Assembly: GCA_023014335.1 (NCBI GenBank)
Contig: JAECYW010000002.1
Coordinates: forward strand, 3,534,001-3,598,000
Source of the DNA: Galerina marginata
Lineage: Eukaryota > Basidiomycota > Agaricomycetes > Agaricales > Galerinaceae
Length of the DNA stretch: 64,000 nucleotides
Reading direction: 5' to 3'
The first letter of the stretch is position 1, and each line of letters starts with the position of its first letter. A model generated the notes under the pieces. The model did no database searches and was not told the DNA's origin. It saw only the letters and a list, made by a program, of their open reading frames with translations. Both the position numbers and the translations under genes were made by a program. Shown one piece after another: positions 48,100-60,020 of this stretch.

Positions 48100-48484
48100 C
48101 TTGGTCAGAGGCCATTGCTGCGCATGGCAAAAACAAGTTCTTACTTTCAAGGTGAGTCTGACTATAAATAAAGGTGAAATAAGTAAATAATGCATAGTCC
48201 GCTCAAATCTGAACCGATTAAGATGGTCTTATACTCAAAAAAAGCAGAAAAATGAGGCCGTTCTGGTAAACCTAAAATCGCCTGGTCACGTGACCAGGAA
48301 GGCCCTGATTTTTACGAATTTTTTGATACCAAAATCATCAAAATTGGCCCAGTAATGGCTGAGATACAGAAACCATGCAGGGTCACTATAGCAGTGGGAG
48401 AATTTCCAACCATTGCGTTAGAAACCATTTCTGCCTGCTATGCAGGCCGGAAAACAAGTTCTTTTACTACGTAAGAACTTGTAA
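48100..48484 (+). mobile_element. Short Helitron-like element (385 bp)
   Basis: 5' CTTGGTCAGAGGCC.. after A; 3' hairpin closing GTAA at 48484. Contains CCTGGTCACGTGACCAGG at 48281-48298. It sits in the convergent 3' region of the SET and acidic-protein genes of element A; copy B (about 39395) has no insertion. Non-coding. Confidence 0.9.
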
Positions 48485-48557
48485 CAAGTATGTGACAAGA
48501 TTGAGTTGAACATTGTTAGTTGAATAACAATGAAAACATCCGAATGACAAGAAAGAC

Positions 48558-51093
48558 TCAATGAAGCTCTGATAACCTTTGTCTCAACATATCAAACAAG
48601 GGATCATCATGCCACATAGATCGAGGGAAGTCATAGATCCTTCTACCTGATAAAACCCTATTAATCAATATGTTTTTTAATAGGATAAAAGGTCATTGCA
48701 CTTACGCCTTGGGTGTTGCCAAAACCACAGCCCAACAGATGTTGGTTCCAATCGTAAGCTCATCCGGGGACTTCTGCGAGTTATAACCCAAAGTGGTGTA
48801 TCCAACAAGAGTCAAAGATCCAGTTGGAATATCTCCTGGAAAGACAGGAAGAGTTTCGGCAACCTTGCGTAGACCTTTTGGAAGATCAATCTGAAGAGAT
48901 TGCCCATCCAAAATAGGAACTGGTTATAAACAAGTTAATATCTTTAAAAACAAGATATCAATGAGAAACTCACTGGTCTCATCACAGGTATATCCCAGCT
49001 TCCACTTTGAATTTTTGAATTGAGCCTGCTGTGCATTGGCAGGACTCAATTTCTTGGTGCCCATAGGACGAGAAGGACCGGCGCGGCCATATGAATCTAT
49101 TAGCAACAATATTGAGATGAATAAATGATTAAAGTCAAATAAACATACTTTGAGCTTTATTATTGGAGCTTCCGGGGCGGGATGAAAAAGACCAGCGATT
49201 GTTGGACATCAGGGTTTTGATACCAGGTACCTTGTAAACCAAGCAGAGAGTGGCAACCAATCTTTCATATTCCATAGTCTGAATTACGCCTGTCAGAATC
49301 TTGTATGATGAACCATTAATATCCTTGGCATGACGAGTGTAGTCTTCATCAACACATATGAGGCTGAGACAGAGAGCCGGAGTTTTCTGGTTTCGTAAAG
49401 TGATCAAAGGATAGATGGATCCAGTGTCCGGTTTTTTGGCGATAAGGTCACAAGGTTCAATCCTGGACAAGTTAACAGTGCTGGTGCCTGTGTCCGAAAC
49501 AAAAGTGAACAAATCCAACAAATACCTATCAGAATAAAGTTAAAGCAGAGTATCAAAGTAGAATAGAATGGTTTACTTCTTGCTGGTCTTTGTCAAATTT
49601 GGCAACAGTTCTGAGACATACATCATAGGCTCCGGTGCTTCACCTGCAGGAAGATATCGATTGTTGGTGTATCCACTGAAATATTGTTAGTCAATTAGCT
49701 ATAGGCAGTAAATAAGTAGATACCTAGGCAATTTGGGAAGATCCTTGTAAGTTTTGGCGAGGAAGACATCAACCAAGTCTTTATCAAAGATCTGGCATTT
49801 CCGTAACTTGGGACGACTATATATATATATAGTATCAGGCAATAAAATTGATTAATCAACAGAAATGCATACCTTTCAAGAGGATCTTTAGTGATCAAAT
49901 CCTCCAGATAAACACCAGTATCTTTCAAATCATCTTTTCTTTTAGCAAAAGATTTTTCTTCTTTCAATTTAGCCTCCTTTGCCTTTTTTCTATAAGCCAG
50001 AAAAAGTCAATAAAGTAAACATATTATAGAAACCAAAAATAATGAACATACATGGCAGTGTTGAGGATTTTCTGACGTTGAGGATTGTTACTAAAAAAAC
50101 TGGATTAAATAATATTCTGAAGAAAATACACCATACACACCTAGTCTTAGTCTTTCCTTTGGACTTACTCAAAGGAAGCTCGTCATCCTCTGAGCTGTTA
50201 TCCTCCTCCCTAAGAAAAGGAACACAGAAAAGGGAAATTAGCTTAAAGTCAAAAAGAAAAAAAAAAAAAAAAAACATACGCTTCATCATCTATGAAATTA
50301 GCATCAGAATCTTGTTCATCATCTTCCTCCTCTTCATCTTCTGCCTCTTCTTCATCTTTTGCTTCCTCTTCATCTTCCTCTGCAACTTCAGCATCATCAC
50401 TATCAAAAACCTCCTCTTCACTGATGATATCAGATTCTGATTCAGTCTCTTCCTTAATTGCCTTGGTAGTCTTTCTCTTTGTTTGAATCAAAACAATAGG
50501 TGATTTGAGTTTCAAATTTTTGGCAGAAGACTTCGTCGTAGGAGTGTTGGGAGGCTTTGACTGAGAAGTATGACGAGGTTTTTTTGGTGACTTCTGTTCA
50601 GGACTAAAATAGCCTTTAATATATAAAGTTCATAAAAATGAAAACCAAAATACCTTGGAGTAAATGCAGCAGTGTCGATGTTTTTCTTCTTAGACTTGGA
50701 GCTGATTAATAAAATAATTAATAAAAGAGGCAAAATATCTGAACTAACTACTCACAGGCTTCCTGCAGTTGCTTGAGGAGGCCCTACTCTCTGAGACCTT
50801 CTTGGAGTAACCCTAGAAAACTGTATTAGTGTCATAATATCTTAACATGGATAAAGAAGCAAAAAAGCACGGAGGTGGGGGCTGATCTGATCTGCAATGA
50901 AAGTTTAGCTTCAAAAAAGTAAAATACAACAAGCAGAACATACAAAGAGGCAGCATCAGAGGTTTCATTTTCACTCGCACTATAATAATAGCAATAACTT
51001 TCAGCATATATCAAAGAAGAACAGATAATTCAATATCTACCTGTGATTTTCCTCTGAAGAGGAGTCTTGTTTGACTTTTCTTTTAGGTGGCAT
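48558..51093 (-). CDS. Acidic nuclear-type protein, copy A
   Basis: High-identity duplicate of 39476-41999 with the same start (MPPKRKVKQD), acidic run and ending. No disabling change was noticed in the long exons; one acidic residue differs to Lys (EEEAKDEEE). Intron lengths differ slightly (for example the A-run near 50260 and the TA-repeat near 49818). Confidence 0.68.
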
Positions 51094-51751
51094 AATGGGT
51101 GTAGTGTGTATGAGAGTAAAGATTTGAGGGAGACGACTGGATAGACAGAAAGAAATCTGTGGCTTCTTATACCTCTCAGACTTCCCCAAAGGATTTCGGA
51201 TCACACAAAAGATCCGATTTTTTAGGAGTAGAATGGATTTACATTTCAGATCAATTCTGGCAGGTTACGTACAAATATATATTGAGCCCCTATAAAAAAA
51301 AGCTTCTGAATGACATAGAAATTAAGAACCGCCAAATTCTAACTGTGGGGACCCTGACAGGTTAGCTGGAAACCAGATCACCGTCTATTTAGTTATAGAA
51401 AAGAAGATCCGATTTGATAATGCCAAGATGTAAAAACAGGGTTCTAGATTCTTGTCTGGTCAGCAGACCTAACACATTTCCGGTCCGACTCCAAAGTTCC
51501 TAGCAACTGAATGGGAAAATTTCAAGTCTATATTGAAATAAAAAAGAATATAGCGCCATTTCTAAAGGTACACCGTCAAGGGTCCACAAGACTAGATTGA
51601 TCCAACACCTAAAAAGGAAGTGACAAAGCTTTTTTTTTTACAAGCATAGGAGAATTTGATTGATCGATCATAGAAGTGGAATATGCTTTAAAAGCGAGCA
51701 AAAAAATTTGTGAAAGTATTCCTTCTTTCTCCAACCTATTGACAAAGCACT

Positions 51752-52937
51752 ATGGATCAATTCTATGATATGAAAGCTACCGGTTAGTCAAACTTTCATA
51801 GTTTTTTCTCTTATTAACGAGATTTTAGAAAGTAAAGTGGAAAGACTTGCGGAAAGCCAGGTACATAAAAGGAAGCAGTTATGTCATTTTAATGCGGTAT
51901 GTAACCATGTATGTCTTTTAAAATGACAAACGTGACTGAAACAATACTAGACAGACGGCATTAAGAATCAGGTCCAAGTCACTCCAGTGGAGCAAAATAG
52001 AAGCTGGAAACTTATCCGTAATATGACCACTGAAGACGCTGAAGAAGTGGTATTGCGTGTTCAAGGTGTATTAAGCCAGAAGTCACTTCCACCTATATCG
52101 CAGCCATTTAATATGTAAGTCAGAACAGTTGTCAAAAATACTAAAAAGCCAACCAATATTAAATATAATATTCACAGCGAACCTAAACAACGACATTTTA
52201 TGCGGCAATCAGTAACACTCACTGGACTGGGCAGCACACTTTTCTATCAGGCCATACAAAATGCTCAAGAAATTCACCAGATATTCTCACGCACCTTTCC
52301 ACAAGGCGCTCTTGAGGATTGGAATTCTGCTTCTTTTGAAGGCTATCCGGCTATTGACATGAACAACCGCTTTTTCACACTTCGCAAACATGCAATCACA
52401 GATGAAATATTACCTTTCTCGAATGAAGTCGATCCACATGGAATCCTTGCTGCTGCTATGGATATTGATGAACAGTTTGTTCATACTACAGAAAATGAAG
52501 TTGAGTACTATGAACTCCTTGATGATCGTGAACAAGAAACCAAGTAAGTTTCTGTTCTGATTACACCTTTTAAGATCTTTAATAATAATCATGCAGGTAT
52601 CAACAAGTCAATCCTATAAAGTTCCGGTGTGGAGATATTGTTGAAGCCCAACTTTCCTTTATCTGTATCCAAATGAAGAATGCAAAATATAGGATGTTGA
52701 CGGTTCTTCGGGCAATTACCATTTTGGACACCTCATCTTTAAGGGTGAGTATTGAGTTATTAAGCTTGTGATGATTAGACTCTGATGTAACTTAACTTTT
52801 AGGAAGCTGCTATAATACGCAATCGAACTAAAAACCAGACAGTGAGGCAGGTTTCTTTAAAAAGAAAGGTTGGATATGCCACAGATGAAGTTGTAGAAGC
52901 ACGCGATAGACTGAGCCGTATGAAACTGAAAGATTAG
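51752..52937 (+). CDS. Conserved hypothetical protein, copy A
   Basis: Duplicate of 42659-43845. The long exon is almost identical (one E to D change near its end), as is the FRCGDIVEAQLSF exon. The intron before the long exon is a few bases shorter, and the acceptor reads CACAG before the codons for EPKQRHF. Appears intact. Shares the divergent region 51094-51751 with the acidic-protein gene. Confidence 0.63.
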
Positions 52938-53039
52938 ATATTTCATAATACTCTAATAGCAGTTTCTTTATTCAATATCAATATATCAATAAAAGATTTA
53001 ACAAGTTGGATAATCTTATAGCAAATTTGTGACCCGACA

Positions 53040-53215
53040 GACCGCATACGCTATTAAGCAAGGGTCTTGGCTTGTGTAAGGTTACGGATCTTGTGTAAAC
53101 GGATCTTGCATAAGCTTACGGATCTTGTGTATTTAATAGGGCTTACAAATCTTCAGTATTGAATAGAGTTGCGGATCTTATGCACTCAAAAGAGGTTACG
53201 GATCTTGCGGATCTT
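53040..53215 (+). promoter_or_regulatory. CGGATCTT-repeat promoter of the F-box-type gene, copy A
   Basis: Same irregular cluster of CGGATCTT words as at 43950-44130, one or two bases changed. Confidence 0.5.
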
Positions 53216-53458
53216 CTGGAGCTTGCCGCAAAAGAGTCTGTCACTGCTTCAGGGAAGACTAGCCGATACAATATATAATCTGGTTCAACTTCGTCCAATT
53301 TCTTCAGTTCCTTTCCTTTCTCCTCCACTCGTACTCTCTAGCTAAATATTCTCTATTCTTCCTGTTATTGTCACTATGGCCAAAAGTCAAACTAAAAAGC
53401 AAGCCACTCATGCTGGTGGGTTATATTTGAATTCAAAGTTGTTATAAAGCTAATCTTT

Positions 53459-54880
53459 TTACAAGTTCTTACGTAGTAAAAGAACTTGTTTTCCGGCCTG
53501 CATAGCAGGCAGAAATGGTTTCTAACGCAATGGTTGGAAATTCTCCCACTCATACAGTGACCCTGCATGGTTTCTGTATCTCAGCCATTACTGGGCCAAT
53601 TTTTATGATCTTGGTATCAAAAAATTCGTAAAAATCAGGGCTTTCATGTGGCATGTGTATCCAGGGTTGATTAGGTCATGTGACCTGTTCACACAAGCCA
53701 AAAAGCGCAAATTTGTGTGAATTCACACTTGATACAGATTTCAGTGAGCTAGATATGCTAAAATATGTTGCCCAGACAAATCTAGAATAATGTACAAATA
53801 TTTACATATGTTTTGCAATGATGTCATGGTGTCCAAATCAGGCAAACAGTCAGTTCAACTTGGTGAAAATCCGAAAATTGGTGTTAAACTGACTGGATAA
53901 CCCATAAAAGGCACACCAAACATTGCAAAACATGACCAAATAACATGGAAATAATGTTCTAGAAGCTTACATAATCAAACTCACAGCAGGACTTTGTGCA
54001 AATCCCTTGAAATCAATTGAGGCACCAAGTTAGACCAAAATATTCTCAGGGATATGTCATGTGATATGTGTGCACAGACCATCCCTTAGGTAAAAAAAAC
54101 ATCATCTGTATTTTTATTTTATTTTAATGCCTTTAAATCTCCCAATATAGTGTATTTCAAACAATATTCCGCATTTGGTAAGTCACATAAAGGTGTGACA
54201 ATACATATGTGACACCATCTTTTAGCCCTGATTTTTCTGATAATTACACACTTTGTTTCAAGGCAATCCAATAAAAACTAAGCGACGTAAGAATTAATCT
54301 TATTACAAGTTCTTATTGTAGTCTAATAATTAATCTTGTTACAAGTTCTTACGTAGTAAAAGAACTTGTTTTCCGGCCTGCATAGCAGGCAGAAATGGTT
54401 TCTAATGCAATGGTTGGAAATTCTCCCACTCATACAGTGACCCTGCATGGTTTCTGTATCTCAGCCATTACTGGGCCAATTTTGATGATCTTGGTATCAA
54501 AAAATTCGTAAAAATCAGGGCTTTCATGTGGCATGTGTATCCAGGGTTGAAATGGTTTCTAATGCAATGGTTGGAAATTCTCCCACTCATACAGTGACCC
54601 TGCATGGTTTCTGTATCTCAGCCATTACTGGGCCAATTTTTATGATCTTGGTATCAAAAAATTCGTAAAAATCAGGGCCTTCCTGGTCACGTGACCAGGC
54701 CGTTTTAGGCTTGTTAGAACCGCCTCATTTTTCTGCTTTTTTTGAGTATATGATCATCCAAATCCGTTCAGATTTGAGCGGACTACATATTATTTACTTA
54801 TTTAACCTTGATTTATAGTCGGACTCACCTTAAAAGTAAGAACTTGTTTTTGCCATGCGCAGCAATGGCCTCTGACCAAG
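53459..54880 (-). mobile_element. Composite Helitron-like element in intron 1 of F-box copy A
   Basis: Reads from 54880 (CTTGGTCAGAGGCC) to 53459 (..GTAA) on the minus strand. Contains a full diverged 844-bp type unit (about 53459-54302), a short remnant hairpin (about 54303-54338), another 3' domain (about 54339-54549), a partial 3' domain (about 54550-54675), and the usual 5' part with CCTGGTCACGTGACCAGG. Copy B shows the empty site (four T then AAATAATAG). Confidence 0.88.
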
Positions 54881-55994
54881 TAAATAATAGAAACTCCTTA
54901 CCGTCGTCGCTCTGCTAGAATTCACAAGGCTTCTACAGCTACTAATCAAGTGGATATGGAAAACAACTCTGGTGTTCCGATTATAGGTATGTCTAGAGTC
55001 TATGACTATGTTAATAATATTGACTCAATACTTTTCATACAGAGGCCAACAACTCTGGTGTTTCGATGATAGGTATGTTTAGAGTTTATGACTATGTTAA
55101 TAATATTGACTCAATACTTTTCATACAGAGGCTAATAATACTGTAATAGAAGATACAAATAGTAAGTAATCAAACATGTATTTAACTTTATAACTTACTG
55201 ATTAAAATTAACTATAGTGTCTGAAGAACTTCAGTATCCTGCAGAAGAGCATACTGGAGATCTTCATTTAGAACGCTTCATTTCTGAAAACCTTCCACTG
55301 GAAACTTACAATCTTGAAGCCTTAAAATATTTGTGGAAAGGCACAGTTCAATCTATTGTCAATCAATCCATGAAAAATGAAGAATCTCGTCGTCATGCCA
55401 TCTGTGTGGTTCGCCAAGCTGCAGCTTGTCTCGACATTAACTTGGGCGCAACTATACCAATTCCTGTTGGTGAAGACAGGGCAACCAGAAGACCTAACAT
55501 CTTCGAGGTCAACAGTAGTATCCCTCATCTATCAGACAAACTCAAACACGCATCAAAAACTCTCTGGGACAGATGGGGAAACTCCAAAAATCTTGTTGAT
55601 TTGGTTGCTTTAGCAGAAGAAGAAATTCTACAAGCAGATGTTCAGGCTTTTATTCTGATTCTTGCGAAGTCTGTTGGAATCCTAAGCGGTAATATCAGTA
55701 AGCCTGTGTTACTATTTATCTGGCTATTGATATCTGATTATATGAACAGTCAACCAAGTAACATATGCTGTTCAGCACAGCAAAACATTCTTTCTTCCAG
55801 CTGCCATTCAGAACAAAATACTCGATAATCTCTCTGCATATGATCGCCAATCTTTTGCTGAAACCAGCAAAAGTCATCTTTTTTGTTTAAACCGGTATAA
55901 CTGCAACTTGATTGGATCCATGCTAGAGGATTTTGGATTCACTCTGGATATTTTCATGTCAGCTCTGGCAGACTGTCAGGCCATCATCACTGGA

Positions 55995-56401
55995 TTACAA
56001 GTTCTTACGTAGTAAAAGAACTTGTTTTCCGGCCTGCATAGCAGGCAGAAATGGTTTCTAACGCAATGGTTGGAAATTCTCCCACTGCTATAGTGACCCT
56101 GCATGGTTTCTGTATCTCAGCCATTACTGGGCCAATTTTTATGATCTTGGTATCAAAAAATTCGTAAAAATCAGGGCCTTCCTGGTCACGTGACCAGGCC
56201 GTTTTAGTTTTGTTAGATCCGCCTCATGTTTCTGCTTTTTTTGAGTATAAGATCATCCCAATTGGTTCACATTTGAGCGGACTACATATTATTTACATAT
56301 TTAATATATATTTATTGAATAACACTGTAAGTCTTCACACACTGCCTCACCCCAAAGTAAGAACTTGTTTTTGCCATGCGCAGCAATGGCCTCTGACCAA
56401 G
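55995..56401 (-). mobile_element. Short Helitron-like element (407 bp) in F-box coding exon
   Basis: Minus-strand copy: 5' end at 56401 (CTTGGTCAGAGG), 3' hairpin at 55995. The empty site in copy B is GGA^TCC (near 45480). No target duplication. Contains CCTGGTCACGTGACCAGG. Confidence 0.92.
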
Positions 56402-57555
56402 TCCTTTGCTCTTCAGCCCCTCCTTCCAAAAGACCAGCGCTTCAACTCCAATAATCTCGATATCGTCATGTCTACCCATGCAGTCCAACTCTTCCAAACC
56501 AAAATCCTCCATGGCTACACTCTCTATATCCCTGACACCAGATTCCATTCTTATAATCCTGTCATCTGCGACCGCATCATCTTTTCCCACAAGGACACAA
56601 GACACACAATCCGGATTCTCATTATCAAGAATGGACATTCACCTTTGGAATCAATTTTCTACGAGCCAACCACCGCGATGATGAATGCAATCACTCCAAA
56701 AGGTCTATTCTCTGCCTACCCTGCTCTTCTTCACTTCCGCATCTCTCTAAACAACCCATGGATGGCCTTTGACCAAAACCGCAACAATCCCTACCTTGGA
56801 AGGCATGAAGCTGAAGAAATCTCGACCAACTTGCAAAGGAAATATGCCAATAGAGGATTCATCACTACTTGCGATCTTCATAATATTGAAATGGGTGGGA
56901 ATACCATGGCACTTGAGCATCGATGCCGCATTGATCCAGTCTGTCCACTGACTCCTCGAGTTATTGGAGATCGCGGATGTATTCTTTGGCCTTTCCTCAA
57001 ATGCCAAATTGTTCCAGCAGCAGGTGATATGGGTTATGTTATGCCTGGCATCAATTTCAACCACATACGACCACGACTCGATAATATATACTGGACAGTT
57101 GGAGCTGGAGTATGTGGAGCACCACAAGCAGGGAGGCCATCTGGATTTGTAAGTTATCAGCGTAATTTTTATAACTAAATTTGAGTAAACTTGCTATTGA
57201 TAGATATTTGCTGCAGCTGACGATTAATCTTATCATGTATGTAAATAGAGCTGACATATGTATAGATATGTATATAGAAATGAAATGTATATAGAAGAAT
57301 CCACTTTTTATTTATTATATCCACAGAGATTTTCCCCTAAGTTTATGAGTATACACTTTCTTCACGGCTATATTGGTTAAAAAGATATAGGTATAAGAGT
57401 GATATAATATTAGCTCTTGACGAATAAAATACATAGGACTTTAGGTACAGTACGATGTTCAAGCAAAGCAGAACTTTAATCTATTAGAAATGTATTTCAA
57501 CTGTTGTAGCTCAGAGAAGTTTTGAATAGAAATCTGAGGTATAGTTGTCTGTGCT

Positions 57556-57858
57556 AACCCTAAGAGGACCGACGCGGGTTAGCACAGCCACAATCAAAAA
57601 AAAAATTTGGGTTGGGTTGTGATGCTAACTCTAAGAGGACCGACGCGTCGGTCCTCTTAGGGTTAGCACAGCCACAATCAAAAAAAAAAAATATTTGGCT
57701 TGTCATCAATATTCAATGTCAGACTTATACTTAAAAGGCATTTCTGAGGTTTAAAAATTTAGGTGTGTTTTTGGTTCTAACCCTAAGAGGACCGATTCTA
57801 ACCCTAAGAGGACCGATTCTAACCCTAAGAGGACCGACGCGTTGGTCCTCTTAGGGTT
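57556..57858. repeat. Rearranged palindrome cluster near the 3' end of element A
   Basis: Three sites paralogous to 46819-47086. The first is truncated to one arm plus GGTT (57556-57580). The second is full length with one mismatch (57627-57664). In the third the left arm AACCCTAAGAGGACCGATTCT is repeated in tandem before a mismatched full palindrome (57779-57858). Confidence 0.9.
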
Positions 57859-57864
57859 AGCACA

Positions 57865-58504
57865 GCCACAACACAAAAAAAAATTATTTGGCTTGTTATC
57901 AATATTCAACCTCAGACTTCTATTTAAAAGGCATTTTCAATGCTTAAAGTTTTTGATGTGTTCATTTTTAGCATGTCAATTCTCCTGAGTTTGATTTCAA
58001 ACCAACGGTAAACAGAAGTATTACATTGAAGGATATAGAAAGTACTAGGAGAAGTTGAACAAGACTTACAACGAGTATTATTTATTACTGGAATGCAGTG
58101 GAAGTGATCTAGAAGTATATAAATAGATATACAACTGACATGAACCATGTTTGGTGACTGTTTAGTCATATAAGCTATATATAAACCATAGCAACCAGAG
58201 CAAGAGCCTGTAAAGGACTGCAAAGTAAAAGAAGTGATATTTAATCACGTTACTGACAAAACCTAACCTTAGTTTAGGTGTCCAGGAACAAAAGCTAAAA
58301 ATAGACCATAGCAACGGACATCAGACAACCATTTCCATGGTCAATAATGATTTTGACACTATTAGAAAAGTTTGTAGACTTTTAATTCAGGGTCACTCAC
58401 AAAAAATGAAGCAGTGGGAGAATTTCCAACCATCGCGTTAGGAATCATTTTCTTCTGCTATCGAGTGTAGAAAACGAGTTCTTTTACTACGTAAGAACTC
58501 GTAA
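57865..58504 (+). other. Non-coding tail and 3' terminus of giant element A
   Basis: Collinear with 47090-47722, ending in the same hairpin (arms ACGAGTTCTT/AAGAACTCGT) and AA at 58504. Followed by TAGTAATAG, the 3' splice site of intron 1 of F-box-type gene C. Confidence 0.8.
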
Positions 58505-58656
58505 TAGTAATAGATGTTTCTTACCGTCGTCGGTCTGCAAGACTTCAGACAAACAGTCAAGTGGATGATATACAGGATGATATACAGGATGATATCAGTA
58601 TGTTGATCAAAGGTATGTTGGGCTTTTGTTTATTATATGATTCTAATTCAAATACT

Positions 58657-59059
58657 TTACAAGTTCTTACGTAGTAAAAGAACTTGTTTTCCGGCCTGCA
58701 TAGCAGGCAGAAATGGTTTCTAACGCAATGGTTGGAAATTCTCCTACTGCTATAGTGACCCTGCATGGTTTCTGTATCTCAGCCATTACTGGGCCAATTT
58801 TGATGATTTTGGTATCAAAAAATTCGTAAAAATCAGGGCCTTCCTGGTCACGTGACCAGGCCGTTTTAGTTTTGTTAGATCCGCCTCATTTTTCTGCTTT
58901 TTTTGAGTATAAGATCATCCCAATTGGTTCACATTTGAGCGGACTACATATTATTTACTTATTTAACCACTATTTATGTAATAACATTTCTCAAGGTACT
59001 GCCTTACTCCCAAAGTAAGAACTTGTTTTTGCCATGCGCAGCAATGGCCTCTGACCAAG
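58657..59059 (-). mobile_element. Short Helitron-like element (403 bp) in an intron of F-box gene C
   Basis: Minus strand, 5' end CTTGGTCAGAGG at 59059, 3' hairpin and GTAA at 58657. Contains CCTGGTCACGTGACCAGG near 58843. Preceded by A in its own orientation. Confidence 0.9.
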
Positions 59060-60020
59060 TTCTTTAAGATGATATTGAAGACCAAAACGACAAAATTGAA
59101 GAAGAAAGTAATCCAGATGGTAAGCACTTCAACTAAAAATCACATTTTTAACCAATAATTTGACGCTTTTTGTACCTACAAAAGATACAATTCTGCGAAA
59201 CTATCTTTCCAATAACATCAAAACTGGCCAATATGACAATCAATTCCTTCTATCATTATGGAAGGGGAACATTCAAACAATTATTGATAAATCTCTGGAT
59301 GAAAATGAAGAAACCCGTCGTCATGCTCTTTGCGATGTCCGTCAAATAGCCAGTTGCCTTAATATGGACTTAGGAGCAACTGTACCACTACCTGTGGGCA
59401 TAAAAAAAGCACTGGCCAAACCTAGCTACCAGGAGATTCAAAAGAGCACTCCACTTCTGTCCAAAGATCTTGCTTGTCTATCCAAAGAACTCTGGGACAT
59501 ATGGGGCACTAGCAAAAGCCTTTTCGAACTTCTTTATCTTGCAGAAGAAGAAGCCAACAAAGAAAATGTTCAGGCTTTTGTTCGGATTCTTGCTAAATCT
59601 GTAGGTATATTGAATTCTGATATCAGTAAGCTTTTTTCTTTCCTTCTCATTTATAAATCTTCTAACTAAGTAAAATTATAGTCAATAATGTGACATATGC
59701 AGTTCAGAGCACTGCTATATTTGCCCTTCCAACCAGTATTCAAGCAAAGATCTTTGATCACCTCTCTGGTCTTGATCATCAGTCTTTTGCAGAGACCTGC
59801 AAAAGCCATTTTTTGGCTATGAATCAATACCATTGTGACCGCATCATTTTCAAACCGCAGAATGTAAAGGCTTCTGTGTGTATTCTTCTTGTCAAAGAGG
59901 AACACACTCCTCTGGAGTCAATATTCTATCAGCCAACAACTGCTATGATGAACGCAATTACTGCTGGTGGTCTATTTTCGGCTTATCCTTCACTCCTTTC
60001 CTATCAAATCACTCTACACA

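Larger units (their letters stand above)
53375..57178 (+). pseudogene. F-box/nucleotidyltransferase-like gene copy A, interrupted twice
   Basis: Same exon plan as 44284-46257. A 1422-bp Helitron-like element (53459-54880) lies in intron 1, ten bases before the acceptor, where splicing might still remove it. A second element (55995-56401) lies in the long coding exon, between codons for IITG and SFALQPLL, and must break the protein. The exon from 55218 (MSEELQYPAEEHTGDLH..) differs from copy B mainly over its first ~40 codons, where it drifts sharply and then returns to near-identity. That pattern suggests gene conversion with another paralogue. Confidence 0.85.
1..58504 (+). mobile_element. 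Giant Helitron-like element A (left end outside window, interrupted by element B)
   Basis: Second copy of the cassette carried by element B. Visible pieces in order are the TET-like 3' part, the minisatellite, the SET gene, then after B (8937-47722) the rest of the SET gene, the acidic-protein gene, the conserved hypothetical gene and the F-box-type gene. It ends at 58504 with the same hairpin terminus as B (ACGAGTTC subfamily). Downstream of 58504 the sequence is intron 1 of F-box-type gene C, whereas downstream of B it is the SET gene. The shared end with unrelated flanks marks the true 3' terminus. About 19.7 kb of A is visible once B is subtracted; its 5' end and any Rep-helicase gene lie to the left. 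Confidence 0.7.

Noticed and set aside
26041..57858. AACCCTAA words as telomeric DNA
   Set aside because: Only one or two telomere-like words per site, always part of the palindrome; no tandem telomere array.
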